Source of the DNA: Microcaldota archaeon
GTDB lineage: Archaea > Micrarchaeota > Micrarchaeia > Anstonellales > J096
Direction: 5' to 3'
DNA: 16,641 nucleotides
Assembly: GCA_026396375.1 (NCBI GenBank)
Contig: JAPLWW010000084.1
Coordinates: 1-16,641 of the forward strand
Position 1 is the first letter of the stretch. Every line of letters begins with the position of its first letter. The translations under genes were made by a program, and so were the position numbers. Under the pieces are notes generated by a model. It did not search any database and had not been told where the DNA came from. It saw only the letters and a list, made by a program, of their open reading frames with translations. This document shows positions 6,466 to 14,273 of this stretch, piece after piece.

Positions 6466-9400
6466 TCACATGAAGTCCCCGATTCCCTTCTGCCTTGACT
6501 TCGCGTTGAACACGCTGTCTATCTCCTTTCCAACCAAATCCAGCCTCTGGATCATGTATAGAGGCAGGGAATAGTCAACAGAAAGCTTCTTGGCTATTTC
6601 CAGGTATTTCTCGATTGTCCCCTGGTAGATTGTCAAAAGCAGATCCCCTCCGCATTTCATGCACTTGCCATTCAGGGGAACTCTTCTGTGGATGGTGTTG
6701 CATTTCTTGCATCTCACGCTCTGCCTTGAGAATTTCCTGAGGTTTCCGTAGATGTCAGGAATGAAATGGCTAAGTATCAGCTTCTCTATTGCATCCTTCA
6801 TGTCCAAAGACCTTATCTTTCCCATGACTCCTACCTGGGCGGCTATCTTTTCAGGGATGGATTTCAGCTGAACATACTTTGTCCTAGTAGGCCCCAACGA
6901 GATGGAAGACATCTTATGGGTAAATGGGATTTCCCCGTAAACATCCTTTGTCTCAAGGATGTCTGCAATGGTTTTCATTTTAAGGTCTCCTGGCATCGTG
7001 AATTTCATGCCTGCCTCATAAAGGTCCAGGGTATAGCTGTTGTTTTCGACTATTTCCATGTTATGGGATTCATCGTCAACCTCCTTTGGGTTGAGGATTA
7101 TGCTTAGCACTAGTGGAGCGTCCATTGTGCCTCCCCTATTGCTTGAAAGGAATTTCTTTGAGAAGTTTATGAACCCGTCCATAAGAAGCATGACTGCATC
7201 CTCATCACCGTCGCATTGAAACGCAGTGATTCCAGAGCAAACTAGATTATGATGCTTTTCAACAGTCAGATTGTAAACATATTTATCATTAGACAAAATG
7301 GATTTTCTTGATATTACAGGATCAATGAATACGTCGCCTTTCACAACAGCCCGCGACTTTCTTCTTTTGACTATCCATTGCTTAAGAAGGGCTTTGGCGC
7401 GCTCCTGCTTCTGGTCCAAGAAGCCGATATCTTCTATGAATTTCATAGCCGCTTCCCCATATATGCGCACCTTGAACTCTGTGATATCCTTAGGCTTCTT
7501 GTAGAATCGCATTATAATATCGCTATTTATCGAGCGAGTCTGTTTTTGGATTGAATGTCTTATCCCCAGCAGATTAAGAAGCACTGATGTACCATCTATC
7601 AACTCCTTATTGACTGATGTCACATTGACTTCAAGCGTGCTTCCCAGCGAGCACGAACCGTCTCCGGAAAAGTATCCTCTCAGGAACGCCGCGATCTTAT
7701 TCTTCGGCATTGAATAGACAAAATCAGGGATGCGTTTGCTATATGCACCATCCCCTATACCAAGCTGCTTGAAGAATTTCAGAGCATAGCCAGAACACAT
7801 TGTCACTGAATTTTTGGAAACGCTTGCATCAAGGCCAAATGCATCATGAATAGTTTTGACAAGATATTTCTTTGCCCAGGGCTTTGTTGCAGCTATGGAA
7901 ACCTGTTGGGTATCGCGCTGTCTTTTCTTGATATAGCCTTCGGCAAGATAAAATCCAATCAATGAAAGAAGACTTTCGTCAATATTAATAGATGGTTTCA
8001 TTGAAATGCTGTCGCGCCTGCTACTTAACAGGAATTTCCTGCCTTTTATTATACTGGGCTTAAATTTTTTGACAATCCAAAGTGGATAGGATTTTCTATA
8101 GATATAGTTGGTCAATGTCTTGTAGCTAATATTCAGATCTTTGCTTATCTTAGAAATGTTGCTTTCGAAAACTGGTTCCTCAGTCCTTATCATGGCGTCT
8201 TGGCCCGCAAGCGAAAGCATATCAAAAAGTTTGATGTCTTTGGTTGCACGATCAGGAAGATTCCATGGAATCAGCACTTCCTCGGCATCCTTTGCTTTCA
8301 CTTTATTTCCGTTGCGGTCTGGGAAATCATGGTCAGGAGTAGCCCTTATTGTCCTTCCGCTTTTTGTTTTCAGTTCAATGAGGGATGAAGGCGCAAGATG
8401 GCGGGAAATGTGAGTTATTTTTGCCAACTCAAACTTATTTGTATTTTTGTTGAAGGCAAATGTCTTCAATCCAGCCACACCCTTATATGTTGTCCCGAAG
8501 TCATCTTGCTTGCATTTTCCATTTAGCCTTGTTTCAACAAGTTCGCGCATTGTAATAAGGCGGAGCCCTTTTCCGTCATGCACCATGAGTTTCTCGCCAC
8601 CATTGAAGCAGTTTCTCCTTTTTGCAGTCTGGTAGAAAGGATGGGCATATCCCACATTGGCCTTTGTGAAGCCTATTATCCTTCCTATCACTCCTGCAGA
8701 AGTATGGGGGCTCAATCCAATGACCAGATGGCCTATGAGGTCTTCCTTCTTTTCAATCTTATAGAACGGCTCAAGGCCGTAAAGATGCACAAGCATGTCA
8801 TCAAGGAAATTGGCAACCTTGGTTAGGTATTTTGCCCCGTTGTCTGAAAGCACAATGTCCTGGAGCATCAATGGCACTATCTGACTGTCATCTTCCAACG
8901 GCTTGCCCAGATAGTCTGTTTCATAGCCAAGAGACTTCAGCTTTTCAACTGAAACATCAATGTCCTTTGGGATGAAATGGGTCAATGGCATATCCGTTGC
9001 GTCAAACCTGCTTGTCCCGTCCTTGAAGATATAGACTCCATGCTTTGCCCTGAGGAAACCCTTTTCCAGCCTTTCAGGGATCTTGCTTGAGCTCATCAGG
9101 CCTTCAACGCCCTTGATGTCATCAGATGAAAAACCGAGCTTTTCCCTTGAAAGGTCATATATTTTCATGAAGTCATAGTCAATGTCTGCATAGGGCTTGG
9201 CCTCCTTGTCGCAGTGGTTCCCATTGGAGGTCTCCCTTCCGCATACAGAGCATTTGTACATCCTTGTTGTCTCTGATCCGCAGAATACGCATTTCCGATA
9301 TCCGTTTATCTTTCCGCATTTCACGCATTTGAAAGTGGCCATCTCGGAAGTGACCTTTTCCTTGCCATTGGACTTTATCAGCTGGTAAAGCTTGGTCAGG

Positions 9401-11220
9401 CTCCTGATCGAGTTTTTCCCTGAAGGGAAAAGCACGTTGGGGCTGCAGTTGAGGATCCTTTCCTTTGCCTTCTCAGGCCTTCCCATCTTGCCTCCGATGT
9501 ATGTGCCTGCCTTGTCCCTTATCTCAACCCCTGAAACAGAGGACAGAAATTCCAGATTGCTGTTGGAAGAGGAAAGATTTTCCCTGTTTTTCAGTATTGA
9601 GTCAGGAGTCAGCTCATATGCCCCCAAGGTCATCAGAAGGGCAACTGCATTTTCCCCCTCAACAACAACATCTGTCCCAAGAAGCTTATGCTCCAGGCAA
9701 AGAAGCTCAAGGATTCTTTTTTCCTGCTTTTTCTTGAGATTCAGGTTCTTGCCGTCATAATATCCCGATGCCACATAATCTATCAGCTGCCCTAATTCCT
9801 CCTTTGAGATGTCCTTCCAGAAAGAAAGGAAATCCGGATGCAGAGGCGTTGAGGTTTTCTTAGCAAAATCAAAAGCTTCCTTTGCGGTCGCAAGATTTGG
9901 AACATCGATTCCCTTTGCCTTTACATCAAGGATCCACCATTCGGAGCAGTATCCTGCAGGCATCAATGGATTGTTGCTTTTCAGGAAATCCCCATATGCG
10001 CAAAGCATGTCTCCCAGGAAGATTATCTCGGCGATGCTGTCCCTGATCTGGAGAGCCTGCTCGATCGTCTTGACTTTTACAACATCCCCGCTTTTCAGCT
10101 TTACGACAGGCGGCTCCAATGAGTCAACCCCTGAAAAGACAGCCCCTTTGCCGGGCCTTTCCATCTTCAGGTGGGTTCCGCATGCTATGAAATCATCCAA
10201 TATTATCATTGTCGCGGGATGGAGGTTCTTTGCCATGATTCCATTAGTAAAGCTCCTTCCGTACCTTAACCTGAATGCGCCTTTCCTGGAAGGGTATGCG
10301 AATATCGGCCTTCCTGCAATGATCCCCTCAAGATAAGTCCAGTCCGGCTTAACCTCGACAACTTTCTCGCCTTTTTGCTTCACCTTTATGATTTGCGAGA
10401 ACCAATCCCAGTCCTTCAGCTTTAACTTGTCAATGTATTTTTTCAGCTTCGCTGACTTCTGCGCCATGCCTTCGCAGATCACCAGGGGAACCCCTCCCCT
10501 TACCCTGTTTGTCTTTATCCTCGGTAGGTTCCTGTAGACTGAAACCTCCTCATCCGAGGTTGACTCTCCGTCTATGCAGATGGGGCAGTTTCCGTAAATG
10601 ATCCTTATGTGCTCCTCAGGAGGATGGTATTGCAGATGTGCAACCCTTGAGTTATACAGCTCTATTTCTTCAACAGTCCTGTTGATCTCCTCTTCAGTCG
10701 GCTTGTATGTCCCTATTCCAGCCTCAATCCTCGCAACATCAGTCAGGATTACGCTCATTGCAGCGATTGTCGCCCCTGCGCTCCTGATCGGCCCTGCAAA
10801 ATAGATGGATGCATATTGGGTATTGTCCTCATTCTTGTTGAGCTCAACCTTGACTATGCCTTCTGTCGGCGCAACCAATACCCCCTCTGTCAGGATCGCG
10901 ACTCCGACCCTCACTGCCATATCTATCCTTTTTTCTGATGTATTGTAATTGAGGAGCTTTCCGCCTGCAATCTCCTTTGTCATCTCGACTGCGATCTGGA
11001 ACCTGATCTTTCCGGCCTTTTCCAGGTTCCTGATGGTTTCGCCAATGCCCTTTAATTCAAGAAGCCCCTCAACCCTGCTTGCCACATCCTTTGTCAGCGC
11101 TATTTCCACATCATCAACAGGATCAAGGCCAAGGGCCCTTGCCTTTTTGGCTATCTCATAGGCCCTGTATGTCTCTGAGGAAAGCGAATCGAAATATTTG
11201 TCTACATCCATTATCCTCAT
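6466..11220 (-). CDS. polC: DNA polymerase D large (catalytic) subunit DP2, with an in-frame intein
   Basis: DP2 is the polymerising subunit of the archaeal replicative polymerase PolD, acting with DP1. The precursor is 1584 residues; removing the intein (871-1335) leaves 1119, within the usual DP2 range. Family hallmarks are the N-terminal MRIMDVDKYF region, AGPIRSAGATIAAMS, a cysteine-rich zinc-binding region (CVKC 632-635, CVFC 644-647, CSVC 657-660, Cys670), and the active-site motif NCDGDEDAVMLLMD assembled from Asn870 and Cys1336-Asp1337-Gly-Asp1339 after splicing. A C-terminal zinc module (CKKC 1504-1507, CMKC 1520-1523) precedes the end at KSRQKGIGDFM. The ATG overlaps the DP1 stop as ATGA, indicating coupled translation, though a second ATG at 11211 is possible. 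The extein frame is intact, so splicing should yield active enzyme. T5 follows the stop. Confidence 0.97.
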   Translation of the reverse strand: MRIMDVDKYFDSLSSETYRAYEIAKKARALGLDPVDDVEIALTKDVASRVEGLLELKGIGETIRNLEKAGKIRFQIAVEMTKEIAGGKLLNYNTSEKRIDMAVRVGVAILTEGVLVAPTEGIVKVELNKNEDNTQYASIYFAGPIRSAGATIAAMSVILTDVARIEAGIGTYKPTEEEINRTVEEIELYNSRVAHLQYHPPEEHIRIIYGNCPICIDGESTSDEEVSVYRNLPRIKTNRVRGGVPLVICEGMAQKSAKLKKYIDKLKLKDWDWFSQIIKVKQKGEKVVEVKPDWTYLEGIIAGRPIFAYPSRKGAFRLRYGRSFTNGIMAKNLHPATMIILDDFIACGTHLKMERPGKGAVFSGVDSLEPPVVKLKSGDVVKVKTIEQALQIRDSIAEIIFLGDMLCAYGDFLKSNNPLMPAGYCSEWWILDVKAKGIDVPNLATAKEAFDFAKKTSTPLHPDFLSFWKDISKEELGQLIDYVASGYYDGKNLNLKKKQEKRILELLCLEHKLLGTDVVVEGENAVALLMTLGAYELTPDSILKNRENLSSSNSNLEFLSSVSGVEIRDKAGTYIGGKMGRPEKAKERILNCSPNVLFPSGKNSIRSLTKLYQLIKSNGKEKVTSEMATFKCVKCGKINGYRKCVFCGSETTRMYKCSVCGRETSNGNHCDKEAKPYADIDYDFMKIYDLSREKLGFSSDDIKGVEGLMSSSKIPERLEKGFLRAKHGVYIFKDGTSRFDATDMPLTHFIPKDIDVSVEKLKSLGYETDYLGKPLEDDSQIVPLMLQDIVLSDNGAKYLTKVANFLDDMLVHLYGLEPFYKIEKKEDLIGHLVIGLSPHTSAGVIGRIIGFTKANVGYAHPFYQTAKRRNCFNGGEKLMVHDGKGLRLITMRELVETRLNGKCKQDDFGTTYKGVAGLKTFAFNKNTNKFELAKITHISRHLAPSSLIELKTKSGRTIRATPDHDFPDRNGNKVKAKDAEEVLIPWNLPDRATKDIKLFDMLSLAGQDAMIRTEEPVFESNISKISKDLNISYKTLTNYIYRKSYPLWIVKKFKPSIIKGRKFLLSSRRDSISMKPSINIDESLLSLIGFYLAEGYIKKRQRDTQQVSIAATKPWAKKYLVKTIHDAFGLDASVSKNSVTMCSGYALKFFKQLGIGDGAYSKRIPDFVYSMPKNKIAAFLRGYFSGDGSCSLGSTLEVNVTSVNKELIDGTSVLLNLLGIRHSIQKQTRSINSDIIMRFYKKPKDITEFKVRIYGEAAMKFIEDIGFLDQKQERAKALLKQWIVKRRKSRAVVKGDVFIDPVISRKSILSNDKYVYNLTVEKHHNLVCSGITAFQCDGDEDAVMLLMDGFINFSKKFLSSNRGGTMDAPLVLSIILNPKEVDDESHNMEIVENNSYTLDLYEAGMKFTMPGDLKMKTIADILETKDVYGEIPFTHKMSSISLGPTRTKYVQLKSIPEKIAAQVGVMGKIRSLDMKDAIEKLILSHFIPDIYGNLRKFSRQSVRCKKCNTIHRRVPLNGKCMKCGGDLLLTIYQGTIEKYLEIAKKLSVDYSLPLYMIQRLDLVGKEIDSVFNAKSRQKGIGDFM
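7216..8610 (-). other. Intein with LAGLIDADG homing endonuclease, inserted in DP2 (465 residues)
   Basis: The intein starts at Cys871 after KRRN and ends at Gln1335 before CDGDED. Splicing block A is CFNGGEKLMVHDG, block B is GRTIRATPDHDF with the Thr and His of the TxxH motif, block F is VYNLTVEKHHNLVCSG, and block G ends SGITAFQ followed by Cys+1. The endonuclease domain shows two LAGLIDADG-type helices, LIGFYLAEGY (near residue 1086) and FLRGYFSGDG (near 1177), with catalytic acidic residues E and D retained, plus a helix-turn-helix-like segment (SKISKDLNISYKTLTNYIY) before them. The last residue is Gln instead of Asn and the penultimate is Phe instead of His. A Gln-ending intein is known in the DP2 of Pyrococcus abyssi. 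The intein is AT-richer than its host exteins. Both activities look intact from motifs; neither is proven. Confidence 0.95.
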
Positions 11221-12653
11221 GCGAAATCAACCCTGTTTATCTTTCCCAGCTTTGGCTCATAGACATAGACCTGGCCTGGCGAAGGTATGTGGCCCTGCTT
11301 CACCTGGTAGTCAGTTTGCGCTTGAAAGGTCCCTGAGTTTATCAATAGGGTTCCCCTGTATTTGCCTATGCCGTTCTTGTGGATGTGGCCTGCATGGAAT
11401 ACGTCTGGCTCGGTGTCAATGACCAGGTAATCGACTGCTTCAGGGACAATGGGATTCCTCCCGTAAAACGGGGAAAGGTGCCTTCTTCTCAGAAGCTCAA
11501 CCATCACCTTTTCAGGCTCCCTGTAATTGAGCTTTGGGACAGATGCGATTACCGAATCAAATGAGGTTCCGTGGTAAACAAGATGGCTTATGCCCTCTAT
11601 CTTTGCAAAGGATGGATTTGAAAGCTTGTGGCACCTGCTTGAAAGAATGTCATTCGGGATTGCCGGCATCGGCTCGCCTCTCCTTACTGCATCGTGGTTT
11701 CCAGGTATTGCCAAAACCTCGACATAGTCAGGAAGGCCATTGACAAAATCGTCAAACATCTTGTATTGGAGATAGATGTCCTTTATCTCAAGGTCCTTTT
11801 CCTGGCTTGGATATACCCCTATGCCATCCACTATGTCCCCTGCAACAACAACATACTTTATCTTTCCTGCCAGGTCGCTTGATTTGCCCTCTGATTCCTC
11901 GCCGTTTATCCATCTTGAGAACTTGTCAAAAGGCTCCTTGAGGAACTGCTTGCTCCCGAAATGGATGTCTGAAATATAGGCTATCGCCAGGTCCCTTTCA
12001 GATGCCTTCATGCCCTCCTTTTTCTGCATGTCCGGAAAGTCAAAATCGTCTATTATCAGGAACTTGTTCTTCATGGTTCCATGGAAGCAGAGGATGTCAT
12101 CCTTCACTATCTGAACTGACTTGTCAAACACCTTCTCGTTTTTGCTGGAAACTATTATCCTTATGAATCCTGTAGGGTCTTCAGCTATAAGCATAACGTT
12201 GCCTGCCTTTGTATCTAATTTATCAAAGACCATCGCATAGACGCTGACCTTCTGGCCTTCCGAATTTTCCTTGTTCAGGTCCTCTATTGTCGAATGGACA
12301 TAGCCTGAGCTTTGGTATGGAAAAAGGCCAATGATCCTATTGAACCGGTTCTGGAAATGCTTTATGAAATCGTCAACTGTCCCTGTTGTCCTGCTTTTTC
12401 CGGTAACGTCCCTCTTGTAGTCTATCTCTATGTCAGGATCATATTCCTTTGCAGGGGCCTTGAATGAGCTTTCCCTCTTTACAACAACCTTCATGGTTTC
12501 GTTCCGCTTTTCAGAATCAAGAAGCTCCTCTATATCCTCCTTCTTTATGAATCCTGTTCCGCCATCCTTGTTGAGACGGGCAAGGACCTCCTCCCTTTTG
12601 ACAGCGTCAAGGGACCCCAACAATTCATCAGCCGCTAAGCTTATCCTTCTCAT
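11217..12653 (-). CDS. polB: DNA polymerase D small subunit DP1 (3'-5' exonuclease)
   Basis: DP1 is the proofreading subunit of PolD and belongs to the calcineurin-like phosphoesterase group. The 478 residues comprise an N-terminal helical part with a charged linker (1-100), an OB-fold region (about 135-205, VSVYAMVFDK and AEDPTGFIRIIVSS), and the phosphoesterase domain. The metal-binding motifs are all present: SDIHFGSK (Asp229, His231), VVVAGDIVDG (Asp273), IPGNHDAVR (Asn319, His320), YHGTSFD (His361) and HAGHIHKNG (His423, His425), so exonuclease activity is expected. The ending LLINSGTFQAQTDYQ is typical of the family. The ATG overlaps the UPF0147 stop and the gene's own stop overlaps the DP2 start, each as ATGA, placing it in the middle of a coupled operon. 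An A6 run directly precedes its ATG. Confidence 0.97.
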   Translation of the reverse strand: MRRISLAADELLGSLDAVKREEVLARLNKDGGTGFIKKEDIEELLDSEKRNETMKVVVKRESSFKAPAKEYDPDIEIDYKRDVTGKSRTTGTVDDFIKHFQNRFNRIIGLFPYQSSGYVHSTIEDLNKENSEGQKVSVYAMVFDKLDTKAGNVMLIAEDPTGFIRIIVSSKNEKVFDKSVQIVKDDILCFHGTMKNKFLIIDDFDFPDMQKKEGMKASERDLAIAYISDIHFGSKQFLKEPFDKFSRWINGEESEGKSSDLAGKIKYVVVAGDIVDGIGVYPSQEKDLEIKDIYLQYKMFDDFVNGLPDYVEVLAIPGNHDAVRRGEPMPAIPNDILSSRCHKLSNPSFAKIEGISHLVYHGTSFDSVIASVPKLNYREPEKVMVELLRRRHLSPFYGRNPIVPEAVDYLVIDTEPDVFHAGHIHKNGIGKYRGTLLINSGTFQAQTDYQVKQGHIPSPGQVYVYEPKLGKINRVDFA

Positions 12654-12898
12654 TTTTTCTTAATTGACTCCAGAGCTGAAAGTATGTTCCAAAGCCCCAT
12701 CCTTGCGTGAGGCATCAGGTTAGGGTCTTCGGTGACCTTCTCTATCCTGTATATTGAGTCTGAAACCCTCAGGCTTGCATCCAAGCTGTTGTCCTTCATC
12801 CTTTTCTTGGCCTCGTCAACCGCAAGCCTTACATTTTTAGGAACAGAAGAGTCTGCCTCAAAATCTTCCATCATCCTGATGATATCGTCTAACTGCAT
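12650..12898 (-). CDS. UPF0147 family protein, first gene of the PolD operon
   Basis: This 82-residue all-helical protein has the features of archaeal UPF0147: an N-terminal helix (MQLDDIIRMMEDFE), SSVPKNVRLAVDEAKKRM, then SLRVSDSIYRIEKVTEDPN-type sequence and the ending HARMGLWNILSALESIKKK. The biochemical function of the family is unknown to me. The start ATG 12896-12898 has a GGGTGG ribosome site seven bases upstream and a box A further up. Its TGA overlaps the DP1 start, so it is translationally coupled to a core replication enzyme, which hints at a link with replication but does not prove one. Confidence 0.85.
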   Translation of the reverse strand: MQLDDIIRMMEDFEADSSVPKNVRLAVDEAKKRMKDNSLDASLRVSDSIYRIEKVTEDPNLMPHARMGLWNILSALESIKKK

Positions 12899-12905
12899 GT
12901 TAAAA

Positions 12906-12911
12906 CCACCC
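12906..12911 (-). promoter_or_regulatory. Ribosome binding site of the UPF0147-PolD operon
   Basis: GGGTGG on the minus strand, seven bases upstream of the ATG at 12898, is a good match to the archaeal anti-Shine-Dalgarno sequence and fixes the first start of the operon. Confidence 0.55.
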
Positions 12912-12946
12912 TCGCCTATGAAAACTATATGCTATTTCAAAATCAA

Positions 12947-12956
12947 GTATTTTAAA
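12947..12956 (-). promoter_or_regulatory. Box A promoter of the UPF0147-DP1-DP2 operon
   Basis: TTTAAAATAC on the minus strand is the best box A candidate before this operon, about 50 bases from the first ATG. It predicts a leader of roughly 25 bases that contains the GGGTGG ribosome site. It lies between the end of the transporter gene (12978) and the operon, so read-through from the transporter is also possible. Confidence 0.45.
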
Positions 12957-12977
12957 CCTGCTGTTTTTTCCTGGGAA

Positions 12978-13844
12978 TCAGGAAAGCAGGAGAAAAACCC
13001 CTAATAGGGCCAGCCCTATCCCGATCTTCTGGCCAAGGCCAAGGGTTTCCTTAAGGAAGATCCTTGCCAAAAGGATCACTATCAGGGGATATGTTGCTGC
13101 CACAGGGGCAACCATTACAGTGTATGAGGAGGATATCGCAAGGCTGTATGCGACAAATGCAAACGCATCGAAGACCGCAATGAAGAAAAGCACAGGGAGA
13201 AGGGAGATATTGAGGGATATGCTCTTTTTTGTTGCTCCCATGTACATTGAGGCAAAAACCAGGGAGACCGCCCTTATTATCAAGATTGGAAGGAACCAGC
13301 CCAGCCGGGAATTCAGCATGCCGATGAAGATGAAAAGTATTCCCCATGAGAGCGCGGCCATGATGGCAAAGTTCGCCCCATTATACGGATTCATGAATTT
13401 GGCGATTATCAGGTCCTTGAGCCTGAACGAGGTCAGCAGGATGCCTGCCACGCAGATGATTATACCAAGCCCTTCCAGAATGCTGACCTGCTCATTGAGG
13501 AAAAGCATGCCAAGGACAACCGTGACAATGACCCAGCAGGACGAGAGGGGGCTTATTATAGAAAGATCCCCCTTCTCGATTCCTTTGTAGAAGAACAGAT
13601 AGGAAATGACATTGAGGAATCCTGCAACCAAAAGCATGATGATCAGGTCTTGCGTCAAATCGGCAGGATTGCTGAAAAATGCAAAATATACTATTGCAAG
13701 CGCGATGGTGCCTATCAGCTGGCTGTAGAAGAAGACCTTTTCAGGGCTCTCGCCTTTCTTTATTATGCGGGCAATGATGAAATCGGAAACTGCCCATAGA
13801 ACTGCGGAAAGGAAGGCAAGCAGAACCCCGAGGAAAACGTCCAT
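12978..13844 (-). CDS. EamA/DMT-family transporter, ten membrane segments
   Basis: From ATG 13842-13844 the protein is 288 residues (MDVFLGVLLAFLSAVLWAVS), the usual length for the drug/metabolite transporter superfamily, with ten hydrophobic segments in two EamA repeats (about 2-140 and 155-288). The end of each repeat shows the family pattern: SPLSSCWVIVTVVLGMLFLNE, with the loop acidic residue in LNEQ, and APVAATYPLIVILLARIFLKE, with LKET. The substrate cannot be predicted; amino acids, sugars, nucleotides and drugs are all known for the family. The frame stays open 93 codons further upstream, but that part is Cys/His-rich, runs antisense to the 79-residue gene and crosses the promoter, so it is not used. 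A box A lies 27 bases before the chosen start. Confidence 0.9.
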   Translation of the reverse strand: MDVFLGVLLAFLSAVLWAVSDFIIARIIKKGESPEKVFFYSQLIGTIALAIVYFAFFSNPADLTQDLIIMLLVAGFLNVISYLFFYKGIEKGDLSIISPLSSCWVIVTVVLGMLFLNEQVSILEGLGIIICVAGILLTSFRLKDLIIAKFMNPYNGANFAIMAALSWGILFIFIGMLNSRLGWFLPILIIRAVSLVFASMYMGATKKSISLNISLLPVLFFIAVFDAFAFVAYSLAISSSYTVMVAPVAATYPLIVILLARIFLKETLGLGQKIGIGLALLGVFLLLS

Positions 13845-13864
13845 AAAGGGGATTATATGGGAAA

Positions 13865-13877
13865 ATATATAAATATA
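13865..13877 (-). promoter_or_regulatory. Box A promoter of the EamA transporter (divergent promoter region)
   Basis: TATATTTATATAT on the minus strand is centred 27 bases before the transporter ATG, predicting a leaderless mRNA. It supports the start at 13844. The element pairs with the plus-strand box A at 13902-13914, so both genes fire from the 90-base region 13845-13934. Confidence 0.6.
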
Positions 13878-13901
13878 CCAAAAGCCAGCAAAGGCAACCG
13901 A

Positions 13902-13914
13902 AAATATTTTAAAT
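13902..13914 (+). promoter_or_regulatory. Box A promoter of the 79-residue protein gene
   Basis: AATATTTTAAATA, preceded by a BRE-like CCGAAA, is centred 27 bases upstream of ATG 13935. AAAAAAGGTGTTC just before the ATG supplies a short Shine-Dalgarno-like GGTG, though the predicted transcript would be too short to include much of it. Confidence 0.55.
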
Positions 13915-13934
13915 AGGGTGCAAAAAAGGTGTTC

Positions 13935-14174
13935 ATGGCAAAAATAGTCTATATAGAGATAGAAAGCGCAGGCGTGCTGCAGAAGCATGGCTTGAAAATA
14001 GACAAGGAAAAGACCCCTTTCGGCGAATACGAGTACATAGACGCAAAGGCATTCAATTTCCCCCAGAAGGAGCTGATAAAGATAGCCAACAGGGAAGGCA
14101 TGCCCATATTCTCCCAAGTGCATAAGGTTTTCCCAGTTGGAAAGACATTCATGGACTTTGTGAAGAAAAAGTAA
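13935..14174 (+). CDS. Small uncharacterised protein (79 residues)
   Basis: The protein begins MAKIVYIEIESAGVLQKHGL and ends PVGKTFMDFVKKK. It is small, basic at the C-terminus and alternates beta-like (KIVYIEIES) and helical (QKELIKIANREGM) stretches, so a compact alpha/beta fold is likely. It has no Cys, no membrane segment and no motif I recognise. A GTG two codons upstream (13929) is possible, but ATG 13935 is better placed relative to the box A. The gene is real on the evidence of its own promoter, codon pattern and clear reading frame. It is divergent from the EamA transporter and about 100 bases upstream of thyA, which has its own promoter. Function unknown. Confidence 0.75.
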   Translation: MAKIVYIEIESAGVLQKHGLKIDKEKTPFGEYEYIDAKAFNFPQKELIKIANREGMPIFSQVHKVFPVGKTFMDFVKKK

Positions 14175-14231
14175 GGGGAAGCGAGGAATGATCGGTCTAC
14201 GCTAAAATGAGATATAAAAAAATTCTAGCAC

Positions 14232-14246
14232 AAAATATATAAATCA
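14232..14246 (+). promoter_or_regulatory. Box A promoter of thyA-folA
   Basis: CAAAATATATAAATC is centred about 36 bases upstream of the thyA ATG (14274), predicting a roughly ten-base leader. No good Shine-Dalgarno motif is seen in that leader. The 14175-14231 stretch before it shows nothing recognisable. Confidence 0.6.
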
Positions 14247-14273
14247 GGCATCGCATATCCTAATGGGATAATT

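Noticed and set aside
7216..8610. A free-standing homing endonuclease gene or a broken DP2
   Set aside because: The frame is continuous with DP2 on both sides and all splicing blocks are present at the junctions, so this is an intein in one precursor.
13845..14123. A 93-residue N-terminal extension of the EamA transporter
   Set aside because: It is rich in Cys, His, Tyr and Phe as expected for antisense reading of the 79-residue gene, and it crosses both box A elements; EamA homology begins at 13844.
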